Shown piece by piece: positions 8,035-16,609 of a DNA stretch of 27,561 nt. The position numbers and the translations under genes were made by a program. The stretch is from contig DASQWX010000129.1 in the NCBI GenBank assembly GCA_035640035.1, positions 1 through 27,561 on the forward strand, in the 5' to 3' direction. How positions within the stretch are numbered: the first letter of the stretch is position 1; each line of letters starts with the position of its first letter. A model generated the notes under the pieces. It worked only from the letters and a program-made list of their open reading frames with translations, was not told the origin of the DNA and ran no database searches. This DNA is from 13-2-20CM-68-14 sp035640035. GTDB taxonomy: Bacteria > Actinomycetota > Thermoleophilia > Gaiellales > Gaiellaceae.

Positions 8035-9915
8035 GTGGCCTTGGTCATCGCATCCCAGCTCCGCAAGGAGCTCTCCGGGAGACAGCTGTTCGACGGCGTC
8101 TCGTTCAAGGTCGAGCGCCGCGACCGGATCGCGCTTTCGGGCCCGAACGGGGCCGGCAAGACGACGCTGCTGCGGATCCTGAACCGCGAGACCGACTACC
8201 AGGGTGGCGAGCTGGTGTTCTCCAAGGGAACCCGGGTGGCGCTGCACGACCAGCGGCCGCCGCTGGAAAAGGGTCTGACACTGCGCGAATACGTCCTCTC
8301 CGGCGCGACCGACCTCGTCGCGACGGAGCGCGAGCTTCGCGACCTCGAGCACCGGATGGCGCAAGGAGCGCACGACCAGGCGACGCTGCGCCGCTACGCG
8401 GACGCGCAGGCACGACTCGAGCACGCGGGCGGCTACGACTGGCGCGACCGGGCTTCCTCGGTCGTCCGGGGGCTCGGCTTCGCGGACGCCGATCTCGACC
8501 GGGCGCTGACCACGTTCTCGGGGGGCGAGCTCACCCGGGCCTCGCTCGCCCGAGCGCTGGGAGGCGACCCCGATCTGCTCCTGCTCGACGAGCCGACGAA
8601 CCACCTCGACGTGGCGAGCCTCGAATGGCTCGAGCAAGAGCTGCAGTCGCTCGATGCCGGGATGATCCTCGTCGCGCACGACCGGTGGTTCCTCGAAGCC
8701 GTCACGAACGGCGTGCTCGAGCTGAGCGGCGGGCGCTCGATCTACTTCGCCGGCCCCTGGCACGCCTGGCGGATCGAAAAGGCCGCTCGCGCGTCGGCAG
8801 CAAACAAAGCTGCCGACCGCTTGGCCGTCGACATCGCACGCCTCGAGCGGTTCGTCGAGCGCTTCCGTTACAAGAAGGAAAAGGCCAAGCAGGCGCAGGC
8901 AAAGCTGACCCAGATCGGACGCCTCGAACGAGAGCGCAAGCGGGCGAGCGGTGAGCTCGAGTCGCTGACGATGCGCCAGAAGCGGCTCGGCTTCGAGTTT
9001 CTCGACCCGCCGCGCAGCGGCCGAACGGTGGTCGAGGCCAGAGACCTCGAGGTTGCAGCGGGCGACAAGCCGTTGCTGGCCGACGTCGGACTTGCCCTCG
9101 AGCGCGGGGAGCACGTCGCGCTCGTCGGGCCGAACGGATCCGGAAAGACGACGCTTCTCGAGAGCCTGCTCTCGATCCGTGAGCCGATTGCGGGAGAGGT
9201 GCGGCTCGGCCACGGAGTCGTCCCCGCGTACTTCTCGCAGCACGAGATCGAGCTCGATGAGACCGGAAGCGTGCTCGAGTGCGCCCAGAAGGCGACCGGC
9301 CTGAAGCGACCGCAGGCGCAGAGCCTGCTCGGCCGCTTCCTCTTCTCCGGTTGGGACGAGCAAGAGAAGGCCGTCGTCAAGCTCTCCGGCGGCGAGCGAC
9401 GCCGGCTCGCACTCGCGCTGGTCGTCGCCTCGGGAGCGAATTTCCTCGTCCTGGACGAGCCGACCAATCACCTGGACCTGGAGAGCCGGGAGGCGCTCGA
9501 GCTGGCCATCGAAGCTTTTCCCGGCACCGTCCTGCTCGTGTCGCACGATCGAGCGCTTCTCGACGCGGTCGCCCACCGCACCCTCGCGGTCGAGGACGGG
9601 GCGATCCGGTCCTACGACGGCGGCTGGGCCGACCACGTCCGCCGGCGCGACGAGCTCGCCGAGCCTGCGAAGCCTGAGCCCGCCCTGGCGAAGCCGAAGC
9701 GGAAACCGGTGCGGTCAGAGCCCGCCGGTCCGACCGAGCTCGAGCGTCTCGAAGCCGAGATCTCCGCCCGCGAACAGGCCGTCGCCGAGCTCGAGCAGCG
9801 CCTGGCCGACGACTGGTCCAACGCGGACACGTTGGCGGCCCACCGGGCGGCGCGCGACGATCTCCAGGCGCTGCTCGCCCGCTGGGAGCAGCTCTTCGAC
9901 CAGGCCCAGGCCTAG
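8035..9915 (+). CDS. ABC-F family ATPase (Uup/YdiF-like, ribosome-associated type)
   Basis: A 626-residue protein with two nucleotide-binding domains and no membrane segments, the layout of ABC-F translation factors. Domain 1 has Walker A GPNGAGKTTLL (~residue 38), signature FSGGELTRASLARAL and Walker B LLLLDEPTNHLD. Domain 2 has GPNGSGKTTLL (~365), LSGGERRRLALAL and FLVLDEPTNHLD. A charged inter-domain linker of about 80 residues (~240-320) matches the P-site tRNA interaction motif region of the family. The C-terminal ~70 residues (from ELERLEAEISAREQ) look like an Uup-type coiled coil. Housekeeping translation factor and antibiotic-resistance ABC-F cannot be separated from sequence alone. 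The GTG start is chosen because the protein begins directly with the ABC strand and a -10 hexamer lies 6 bp upstream. Confidence 0.9.
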   Translation: MALVIASQLRKELSGRQLFDGVSFKVERRDRIALSGPNGAGKTTLLRILNRETDYQGGELVFSKGTRVALHDQRPPLEKGLTLREYVLSGATDLVATERELRDLEHRMAQGAHDQATLRRYADAQARLEHAGGYDWRDRASSVVRGLGFADADLDRALTTFSGGELTRASLARALGGDPDLLLLDEPTNHLDVASLEWLEQELQSLDAGMILVAHDRWFLEAVTNGVLELSGGRSIYFAGPWHAWRIEKAARASAANKAADRLAVDIARLERFVERFRYKKEKAKQAQAKLTQIGRLERERKRASGELESLTMRQKRLGFEFLDPPRSGRTVVEARDLEVAAGDKPLLADVGLALERGEHVALVGPNGSGKTTLLESLLSIREPIAGEVRLGHGVVPAYFSQHEIELDETGSVLECAQKATGLKRPQAQSLLGRFLFSGWDEQEKAVVKLSGGERRRLALALVVASGANFLVLDEPTNHLDLESREALELAIEAFPGTVLLVSHDRALLDAVAHRTLAVEDGAIRSYDGGWADHVRRRDELAEPAKPEPALAKPKRKPVRSEPAGPTELERLEAEISAREQAVAELEQRLADDWSNADTLAAHRAARDDLQALLARWEQLFDQAQA

Positions 9916-9916
9916 C

Positions 9917-11605
9917 CTAGGAAAAGGCGAACTCGAGCGCGGCAGGAAGCTGAAGGCGCAGGTACCTGCCACCGTCGGGCTGCTTCGAGGCCCAGACTCG
10001 ATATGGCAGGTGGAGCCCCTCGAGCTCATGCGCGAACTCGTACGTCCAGCGGCGGAAGATGCCGCCGTGGTTGAAGCCGGTCGCGAGGTAGAAGCGCGCG
10101 TGCCGGCGGCGAAGCAACGCTGCCTCGCGCCTGACGAGCAGCGTCGGGTCGTGCGCGGCGAGCTCTGCAGCGCTCGCATGCGCAAACGGTCCGTCGCGGA
10201 ACGGCCGGAAGTAGCCTGACCAGGACTCCGCGACGCCGAACAGCCCCGGGTGGCGGAGCGCGATGTCGATCGCGCCGTAGGCACCCGCCGAAAGACCCGC
10301 GATCGCGCGGTCGGACTCGCTCTGGCTCACCGGCAAATGAGCCGTCGCCCAGGGAACGACGTCCCTGACGAGGTACGTCTCCCACTCGCCGGCCCACTCC
10401 TCGTCGCTCCGCTTGCCTGTGACGCGCCCGGCCACCGGCATGACGGCGATGAACGGCCTGGTCTGGTGGGCAGAGATCAGGCCGTCGGCGATCTTGGCCA
10501 GGCGGAGGCTGTCGTAGAACCCGGACGGGGACCCGGGAAACCCGTGGAGCAGGAAGATCACGGGGTAACGCCCGCTTGACGTCTGAAAGCCGGGCGGCAG
10601 GTACACGGCGCTCGAGCGGCGGTCCCAGCGGACGACCCGGTTCGGGATTCTCCCGCGCAGGACGACCCCTCCGTCAGGCCCGTTCGCGACCGGCCGGAAA
10701 CCGCTCAAGCCGGCCGGCGGGTCAGCGCCTTCGCCGGTGGCGGGCGTCAGGTGTCCGAGGGCAAGCCCGAGCCAGGCCCGCGCGTGAGCGCTCCAGACGC
10801 TGCGTTCGTGAGCGCCCGGATAGATCCGGAAGAGGTGCGGGATTCCGGCGTCCACGAGCTCACGGTGGAGCTGGAGGTTCTCGGCGCGAAAGCGCGCGTC
10901 CTCCCGGCCCACGTAGAAGGCGAAGTACGTCGGGTCCAGCCCGAACTGCCGCCGCAGTCCGGCGACTGCCGCGTGGATGTTCGCGCGCCTGTTGCGGGGC
11001 CGCGAGCCGAGGTCGAGAGCCGCCGTCCCGCTCCGATTGGTCGGGTGGAAGTAACCGCTCCAGGACTCGACGACGCCGAAGCTGTCGAAGTGGTGGAACG
11101 CGAGCGAGACGGCGCCGTAACCGCCGGCGGACAGGCCGACGAGCGCACGCGCTCGGCGGTCGCGGATCGTCCGGTAGTGCGCGTCGACGAATGCAGGAAG
11201 CTCCCTCGACACGGCCTGCTCCCAGTTCCGCCCGGGGCCCCAGTCGAGGTACTCCGGGTCCGTGTCGTGATCGCGCGCGCCCTGCGGCGCGACGAGGATT
11301 GCCTTCCGACGCAGGCCGCCGATTGCGTCTCTCAAGAATCCGACGTCGCGGTACGCATCCGACGCCGCAGGGAGGCCGTGCAGGAAATACACGACCGGGT
11401 AACGGCGGTCGCCGTGCCCGTAATCGGAGGGAAGAAGCACGACGAGATGCACCTTGCCGCGGACGCCCTTGGAGTAGAAGGCCGCCAGCCGCATCGTGGG
11501 CCAGGCAGGGGCTATTTCCGAGCGCTCGGAGCGAAGGGCCGCCTCAGCGACCGCCGCAGCAGCGATCAGGACGACCAGCCCCCCGAGGATTGCGACGCGC
11601 CTCAA
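9917..11605 (-). CDS. Tandem esterase-D/antigen-85-like alpha/beta-hydrolase, second half probably inactive
   Basis: A 562-residue exported protein with an N-terminal hydrophobic segment (residues 4-22). Two esterase-D/mycolyltransferase-like domains follow. The first has GLSAGGYGA with Ser159, an acid in YVGRED (Asp236) and His266 in PGAHER, a complete catalytic triad in the family order. The second has GLSAGAYGA with Ser439, but the aligned acid region reads YLATGFNHGG and the His region reads SKQPDGG, so Asp and His appear lost. Both halves share ESWSGYF after the nucleophile, which points to an internal duplication. The start is TTG, overlapping the DMT-protein stop as TTGA. It converges with the ABC-F gene with a single base between stops. 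The substrate is unknown; context suggests envelope lipids. Confidence 0.8.
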   Translation of the reverse strand: MRRVAILGGLVVLIAAAAVAEAALRSERSEIAPAWPTMRLAAFYSKGVRGKVHLVVLLPSDYGHGDRRYPVVYFLHGLPAASDAYRDVGFLRDAIGGLRRKAILVAPQGARDHDTDPEYLDWGPGRNWEQAVSRELPAFVDAHYRTIRDRRARALVGLSAGGYGAVSLAFHHFDSFGVVESWSGYFHPTNRSGTAALDLGSRPRNRRANIHAAVAGLRRQFGLDPTYFAFYVGREDARFRAENLQLHRELVDAGIPHLFRIYPGAHERSVWSAHARAWLGLALGHLTPATGEGADPPAGLSGFRPVANGPDGGVVLRGRIPNRVVRWDRRSSAVYLPPGFQTSSGRYPVIFLLHGFPGSPSGFYDSLRLAKIADGLISAHQTRPFIAVMPVAGRVTGKRSDEEWAGEWETYLVRDVVPWATAHLPVSQSESDRAIAGLSAGAYGAIDIALRHPGLFGVAESWSGYFRPFRDGPFAHASAAELAAHDPTLLVRREAALLRRRHARFYLATGFNHGGIFRRWTYEFAHELEGLHLPYRVWASKQPDGGRYLRLQLPAALEFAFS

Positions 11606-12477
11606 CGCACGGAGGCGGGCGCAGCCCGAACGGATCCGACCCCCAGGCCGGGGCCTCGCGTCAGCAGAACGGCCCCCGAAACGACGGCCGCAAAGGACAA
11701 CAGCCGCGCGACTCCAAGCGCGCCCGCCGGGAGACCGTCTCCGTAGAGAACCATTCCGGCCGCGATCGGGACGGCGTTCGTGAACAGGGTCGCGACGCCC
11801 GCGGTCGCGAGGGCGCCGCCGCGCTGGAAGCCGAGCTGGAGGAAGACGAAGTCGAGGCCGTGCGCCGAAAGCACGGGCGCGCCGAAGAGAAGCCGAGCCC
11901 CGCCGCCGACGACCGCCTTGGTGCCGACGTCACCCGAAGCGTACGAAAGCCCGGCCGCGATCCCGAGGCCGGCGCCTCCCGTCAGCAGGCGCGAGAGAGG
12001 ACCCGCAAAGGCCGCCGCGACGGCTCCCGACGCGGCCATCCAGGCGGCGACGGCGACCCACGAAGCATGCGCGGCGAAGGGATGGGTCGTACCGCTTCCC
12101 GTCAGTGAGACCGCGAGCAGGACAAGGCCGGCGATGGCAAGCCCGACCCCGGCCCACTCGCGCCGCGAAAGGCGCACGTCGCCGAGCCGCCAGACCAGGA
12201 GGGCGAGGACGCCGATCCCGCCGGCCGATGCAGCCTGGACGAGCGAGAGCGTCCCGAAGGCGAGCGCGGCCACATAGAGAGCCCAACCGCCGATCCCGAT
12301 CGTGAAGCCCGCGACCCAGCGGCGGTTCGAGAACAGCAAGGCGAGCGAGCGGAGCGGCCGCCTGACGCTCAGCGGCGGCAGCCGCGACGCTTGTCGGTGC
12401 TGCGCGAAGTACGCCCAGTTCAGCGCGAGCGCGGAGGCAGCCGCCAGACCGAAGGACAGCGCGGTGGAAGCGCTCAC
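11602..12477 (-). CDS. DMT/EamA-like multi-spanning membrane protein
   Basis: A 291-residue protein that is almost wholly hydrophobic, with about nine or ten predicted membrane helices (for example residues 3-24, 52-75, 77-92, 105-124, 136-160). Length and helix rhythm fit the drug/metabolite transporter superfamily, but no diagnostic motif is clear, so transport of any named substrate would be a guess. The start is the GTG at 12477, chosen because it overlaps the upstream stop as GTGA; the longer open frame upstream is a shadow of the MprF-like gene. It lies between the MprF-like protein and the tandem esterase, so moving or flipping a modified lipid is a reasonable inference. Confidence 0.75.
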   Translation of the reverse strand: MSASTALSFGLAAASALALNWAYFAQHRQASRLPPLSVRRPLRSLALLFSNRRWVAGFTIGIGGWALYVAALAFGTLSLVQAASAGGIGVLALLVWRLGDVRLSRREWAGVGLAIAGLVLLAVSLTGSGTTHPFAAHASWVAVAAWMAASGAVAAAFAGPLSRLLTGGAGLGIAAGLSYASGDVGTKAVVGGGARLLFGAPVLSAHGLDFVFLQLGFQRGGALATAGVATLFTNAVPIAAGMVLYGDGLPAGALGVARLLSFAAVVSGAVLLTRGPGLGVGSVRAAPASVR

Positions 12478-14573
12478 CGCCGCTGCCCCACCAGCGGGAG
12501 GTAGCCCTCCGCCGCAAGCCCTGCGAGGCCGACGCGGGGTAGGTCGACGAGGCTCTCGAGCACGACGTAACGCGTCTGCCAGTCCGGGAAGAACTTGCGG
12601 TTGAAGGCGAGCAGGTTGTCGAGCTGGAAGGTGCCCTTCAGCTGGTGGAGCAGGCGCCGCTGGAGGCGCTGCGACGGCGAAAGCTCTCCGTCCGAGGCGA
12701 GCACCGCGGCGAACGGCGAGAAGTTCATCGAGACCCGCTCGAAGCCGCGGTCGCGCGCCCACTCGACGGTCGCGGCGACGAGCCATTCGTTGAACCCGTT
12801 GGGCGTCGTGCGCCGCCGCGGCATCGACGAGAGCGAGAGGGCACGAGCTGCCGGCGTGACCGCCAGATGGAAGAACCCGGCCACGTCGCCGGAGGCGTCT
12901 CGGCCGATCGCGAACAGCGCGTCGTTGCCGCCGGCGTCGGAGAGCGAGCCGAACTCCATCGTGAACCCGCGTTGAGGCTGCGAGCCGCGCCATTCCGCGG
13001 CCACGGCCTCTAGTTCCGATCGGAGCGGCTCGGTGACATCTCCCGCATAGGCGAACGAGGCCGTGTATCCCGCGCGCTCGAGGCGGTGCACCGATTGCCG
13101 GACCTTCCGGATCGCGCGGCCCTCGAGAGAGAACGACCGAACGTCGATGACCCCCTCCTCCCCGTGGTAGAGCGCCCGCATGCCGTTGCGTGCGTAGAGG
13201 TCGAGATAGCGGTCGCCGGCGCCGAGCACGGCGACTCTCCAGTCACGTTCGTGCGCGAACCGAGTGAACGCGGGCAGTAGCTGGGCGACCGCGTCGGGAT
13301 CGCCGATCGGATCGCCGGAGACGACCGCGACACACGCGATCACCGTGTAGGCGAGGAACGCCCGCTCGTCCGGCGTGAAGAAGTACGACTTGTCGGGACG
13401 AAGCACGAACGGCGCCAGCGTGTCGGTCCCGTATTCGCCGATGAGCGCCCGCACGCGCTGGTGCTCATGCGCTCGCCGGTGGAACCGGTAGCGCCACGGT
13501 GCGAGCCAGCTTGCGAGCAACAAGAGAACGCCGGTGACTCCGAGGAAGAAGACCGAGAGGGGAAACCACATGCCGAAGCGACCGCTCAGGTGTGCCGAGC
13601 CGCGCGGGTGGAGCCCCGCAAGCGCTTCCGCCGTCTCGCGAAGCGCGAAGGCGACCGTGTAGGGCCGGTCCGCGGCAATCCGGTTGATCCACAGAGCGGC
13701 GGCGCCGTAGACGAAGATCGCGAGCGCGTAGAGGACAGCCCGGAGCGCGATCTCGGCCCGAGTCGCCGGATCGCCGCCGCCGTCGAAATCGTGACGGCGC
13801 GCGACGAGGGCAAGCGCGAGCGCGGTGCTCACCGCTGCCTCCTCGTAATCGAGGCCTTTGAGGAGGTGCAGCACGGCGGCGGCGAGCACGAGCGCCACGG
13901 TGAGCTGCCACGCACGTCGACGGCGTCGCTTCAGGCCGCGCGCCAGCACGATCAGCGCAAGCCCCGTCGGCACGATCAACGCACTCGCAACGCCGGGGAC
14001 GAAATTCGGCGCGACGTGCTCGAGCAGCTTCATCCGTTCGGCCAGCTCGGGGGTCACGGCGGAGGCGATGTCGAGAATCCCGGCGGCCGCTACGAGGGCG
14101 GAGAGGACGAGGGGAGCTCGGCGGGAACGCTTGGACGCCGTCCGCCCGAACACGGCCGAGCCGAGCCCGATCAGTCCGGCGGCGAGGTACAGCGCCGGAA
14201 CGTGGATCGCCGCGTGGAAGGCCTGGCGGTTCGCGACCTGCCGGACGACGACCAGCGAGACCCAGGTCGTGACGAAGAGCCAGGCTCCGGAGACGAGCGC
14301 GGTCAAAAGCGCCGCGGTGAGCCGCTCGATCCGGGCGCGTCGCACCAGGAGCCCCACGGTGATTCCCGCAAGCGCCCAGACCGCGACGAAGAGAAGCAGC
14401 GAGACCGAGTCGTGGCGAGGAAGCTCGTCGAGCGGCAGCGCATCGCGCACCCTCGGCCCGACCAAGGTTGCCCCGCGCAGCTCGTAGAGCCAGCCCTGAG
14501 CGGCGATGACGACGATGAACGCGAGGATTCCCCCGGCCGTTATTCGTCCGACACGCAACGCTCGGCTAAGCAC
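12474..14573 (-). CDS. MprF-like phosphatidylglycerol/lipid aminoacyltransferase (DUF2156)
   Basis: A 699-residue protein with a polytopic N-terminal part (about 10 helices from residue 10 to ~370) and a C-terminal cytosolic domain (~390-690). That layout is the one found in MprF/LysX-type enzymes, which move an amino acid from aminoacyl-tRNA to membrane lipid head groups. The C-domain shows DUF2156-type segments: DKSYFFTPDERAFLAYTV, SGDPIGDP, the region VRQSVHRLERAGY, and LVAATVEWARDRGFERVSMNFSPFA near the end. There is no fused lysyl-tRNA synthetase, unlike mycobacterial LysX. The GTG start at 14573 has AGGGGA upstream and overlaps the esterase stop by 8 bp. The amino acid used (Lys, Ala, Arg) cannot be read from the sequence. 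Confidence 0.85.
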   Translation of the reverse strand: MLSRALRVGRITAGGILAFIVVIAAQGWLYELRGATLVGPRVRDALPLDELPRHDSVSLLLFVAVWALAGITVGLLVRRARIERLTAALLTALVSGAWLFVTTWVSLVVVRQVANRQAFHAAIHVPALYLAAGLIGLGSAVFGRTASKRSRRAPLVLSALVAAAGILDIASAVTPELAERMKLLEHVAPNFVPGVASALIVPTGLALIVLARGLKRRRRRAWQLTVALVLAAAVLHLLKGLDYEEAAVSTALALALVARRHDFDGGGDPATRAEIALRAVLYALAIFVYGAAALWINRIAADRPYTVAFALRETAEALAGLHPRGSAHLSGRFGMWFPLSVFFLGVTGVLLLLASWLAPWRYRFHRRAHEHQRVRALIGEYGTDTLAPFVLRPDKSYFFTPDERAFLAYTVIACVAVVSGDPIGDPDAVAQLLPAFTRFAHERDWRVAVLGAGDRYLDLYARNGMRALYHGEEGVIDVRSFSLEGRAIRKVRQSVHRLERAGYTASFAYAGDVTEPLRSELEAVAAEWRGSQPQRGFTMEFGSLSDAGGNDALFAIGRDASGDVAGFFHLAVTPAARALSLSSMPRRRTTPNGFNEWLVAATVEWARDRGFERVSMNFSPFAAVLASDGELSPSQRLQRRLLHQLKGTFQLDNLLAFNRKFFPDWQTRYVVLESLVDLPRVGLAGLAAEGYLPLVGQRR

Positions 14574-15588
14574 CGCGGAGTCCCCTGGACGCGGCGAGAA
14601 TCGCGCGCGGGAAGTTCGCCCGCCACGCGCGCCAGTTGTGCCCACCCGGCACCACGAGGAAGGTGTGGCGAATCCGCAGTCGGGAGAGCTCGTGTGCGAA
14701 CGAGATGTTCTGGTCGAGGGCTCGGTCGCCGCGGCTCGAGTAGAACCAGACGTACGTCCGCGCCCGCCGCAGGCGGTGGACGACCCGTGGGAGGAACGTC
14801 TGGGGACTGTTGTAGGCGAGATGCTTCTCGACCCCGCCGAAGACCGAGAGGATGTTGTCGGCGCGCTGGTAGCCGGACCAGCTTTCGAGCACGCGGAACT
14901 CGCCCGGGTGGTGTAAGCCGATGTTGAGCGAGCCGTAGCCGCCCTCGGAGAGGCCGGCGAGCGCGCGTCCGGCCGGCGACCGGATCGTCCGGTAGCGGCT
15001 ATCGATCGCGCGCACGACACCCCGGGCCAGAAACGTCTCCCACCCCGAATGCCGGCGGACACCGTTGGCCCACTCGGTGTCGGTGAACCGGCTCGACGAG
15101 CCGAACGGCATCACCAGGATCATCGGCCGGATGGCGTGCTTGGCGAGGAGCTCGTCCTCGACGACGCCGGCCTTGACCGTGAGCAGCAGCGCGTTCGGAA
15201 GTCCCGGCGAACCGTGGAGGAGATAGAAGACGGGGTAACGGCGCCGCTGATGGGCCACATATCCGGGAGGAAGCCAGACGAGCACCTGCTGGCTGCGGCC
15301 GCCGATCGCCGCGCTGCGCACGGCGATCGTCTGCTCCGTTCCGTGTTCCTTCACCCAGGCGGGATCGCGCGGAGGCGGGTAGCCGCGGTAGAGCCAGAAG
15401 TTGTCGAGGTATCGATAGATCCCGACGAGACCGATGCCGAGGGCGGCGGCGGTGGCAGTAAGAACGGCCACCCATGCAGAGATGCGGCCTCTCCGCGAGG
15501 CCGTAGGGCCGGCTACACCAGCTGTGCCGGCTGAACTTCCGACGTGGAGCCTGCCATTCGATTGAGCCCCGGTACCCACCGTGGCCAC
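14566..15588 (-). CDS. Membrane-anchored esterase-D/antigen-85-like alpha/beta-hydrolase
   Basis: A 340-residue single-anchor protein: a short N-terminal tail, one membrane helix (residues ~38-60, WVAVLTATAAALGIGLVGIY), then an extracytoplasmic esterase domain. The oxyanion region YLLHGSPG, nucleophile elbow GLSEGGYGS (Ser214), acid GDRALD (Asp288) and His317 in PGGHNW form a complete triad. The GTG at 15588 is chosen because AAGGAG lies 7 bp upstream; a TTG 30 bp earlier keeps the frame but has no such site. It is the first gene of the envelope operon and resembles both halves of the tandem esterase downstream. The 91-bp gap before it (15589-15679) holds no promoter I trust. Confidence 0.82.
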   Translation of the reverse strand: MATVGTGAQSNGRLHVGSSAGTAGVAGPTASRRGRISAWVAVLTATAAALGIGLVGIYRYLDNFWLYRGYPPPRDPAWVKEHGTEQTIAVRSAAIGGRSQQVLVWLPPGYVAHQRRRYPVFYLLHGSPGLPNALLLTVKAGVVEDELLAKHAIRPMILVMPFGSSSRFTDTEWANGVRRHSGWETFLARGVVRAIDSRYRTIRSPAGRALAGLSEGGYGSLNIGLHHPGEFRVLESWSGYQRADNILSVFGGVEKHLAYNSPQTFLPRVVHRLRRARTYVWFYSSRGDRALDQNISFAHELSRLRIRHTFLVVPGGHNWRAWRANFPRAILAASRGLRGA

Positions 15589-15679
15589 GAAAGAGCTCCT
15601 TGCCGTTGGTCGGTCCAAGTCAAGCAGAACATCGGCGCCGCAAACACCTCGTTTTCGTTGGCGTTTGGTTGCCGTTCGG

Positions 15680-16255
15680 TTAAGCCGTTTTGTCGCCCAG
15701 CGTCGCGACGACGGCCTCGGCGACGACCTTCAGGGGGCGGCCCGAGACCTGCGACGCCTTGCGCAGCCGCGCGAACGCATCCTGCTCGGAGAGGCCTTCC
15801 TTCTCCATCAGCAATCCCTTGGCCCGCTCGATCGCCTTGCGTGCGGCGAGCGCGTCCGCAAGCGATTCGGCCTCTTCGCGAAGCTCGAGCAGCTCCGCGT
15901 GCCGCGCCCGGGCCGCATGGATCGCCGGCAGCAGGTCCTGCTCGCGGAACGGCTTGACCAGATAGCCGAAAACGCCTGCCTCGACCGCGCGGGAAACGAG
16001 CTCGTCCTGGCCGTACGCGGTCAGCATCACGATCGGGATCGGACGCTCGTCGAGGATCCGCCGGGCGGCCTCGATCCCGTCGAGCCGCGGCATCTTCACG
16101 TCCATGATCGCGAGATCAGGCTGGTGCTCGCGCGCGAGCCGGACGGCCTCGTCGCCGTCCCTCGCCTCGGCGACGACCTCGAATCCGGACCGCTCGAGCA
16201 GGGCTCGCAGGTCGAGGCGGATGATCGTCTCGTCCTCGGCGACCAGGATCTTCAC
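15680..16255 (-). CDS. ANTAR-domain response regulator (PdtaR-like, RNA-binding antiterminator)
   Basis: A 191-residue protein. The receiver domain (1-120) has the acidic pocket AEDE, phospho-acceptor Asp52 in IMDVKMP, Thr in MLTAYG and Lys in YLVKPF. A coiled-coil helix (~120-140) leads to a C-terminal ANTAR domain (~135-190) with the family run ALAARKAIERAKGLLM and the conserved Ala/Phe positions in SEQDAFARLRKAS. Known ANTAR proteins (AmiR, NasR, EutV, PdtaR) bind paired RNA hairpins with hexanucleotide loops and prevent terminator formation. It starts at GTG 16255, 12 bp after the YCII-like gene, in an operon with its likely kinase. Targets are unknown; the glnA leaders in this window are candidates (see findings). 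Confidence 0.93.
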   Translation of the reverse strand: MKILVAEDETIIRLDLRALLERSGFEVVAEARDGDEAVRLAREHQPDLAIMDVKMPRLDGIEAARRILDERPIPIVMLTAYGQDELVSRAVEAGVFGYLVKPFREQDLLPAIHAARARHAELLELREEAESLADALAARKAIERAKGLLMEKEGLSEQDAFARLRKASQVSGRPLKVVAEAVVATLGDKTA

Positions 16256-16267
16256 GAGGAAAGTGTC

Positions 16268-16609
16268 CTACACGCGCAGCTCGCCCACGGGCACGAGCCA
16301 GGTCCAGACGTCGTACGTCAGCCGTCCGCGCTTCACCGAGGGATCCTGCTCGATGTACTCCCGCGCCTCCTCGGGACCGACCCGGTAGATCGAGATCCCG
16401 CGCCAGCGTTCGTCCGGCTGCCCGTCGAAGGGGCCCGCAACCGCGATGATCCCGCGCTCGCGCAGCGAGCGCTGGTAGGCGACATGCTCCGCTTGGAGCG
16501 CGTCGAGCTCCTCCTCGGTGAGCTCCGGCAGCGTCTCCGGCCACCGAAGCAGGACGAGCGTGTGAGGCTCGAGCTGAGGCGGATCAGGCAGGGAAGACGA
16601 CCTCCGCAC
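16268..16609 (-). CDS. YCII-like small protein
   Basis: A 113-residue protein whose central part reads ERGIIAVAGPFDG, then WRGISIYRV, EEAREYIEQDPSVKRG and a C-terminal YDVWTWLVP. This is the pattern of YCII-related (YciI-like) domains, a small ferredoxin-fold family. Some members are enzymes with a His-Asp pair, but most have no known function. The start is GTG 16609, overlapping the kinase 3' end by 26 bp, with GAGG a few bases upstream. No nearer in-frame ATG exists before the conserved region. It sits between kinase and regulator, so co-expression with the signalling pair is certain even if its role is not. Confidence 0.78.
   Translation of the reverse strand: MRRSSSLPDPPQLEPHTLVLLRWPETLPELTEEELDALQAEHVAYQRSLRERGIIAVAGPFDGQPDERWRGISIYRVGPEEAREYIEQDPSVKRGRLTYDVWTWLVPVGELRV

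Noticed and set aside
10576..12108. Long plus-strand open frame opposite the tandem esterase and DMT protein (510 codons)
   Set aside because: Extreme Arg/Gly/Pro/Ser composition, no motifs, and it opposes two well-supported coupled genes.
13461..14927. 488-codon plus-strand open frame opposite the MprF-like gene
   Set aside because: Highly charged, repeat-free shadow; the membrane protein on the minus strand has clear helices and a DUF2156 domain.
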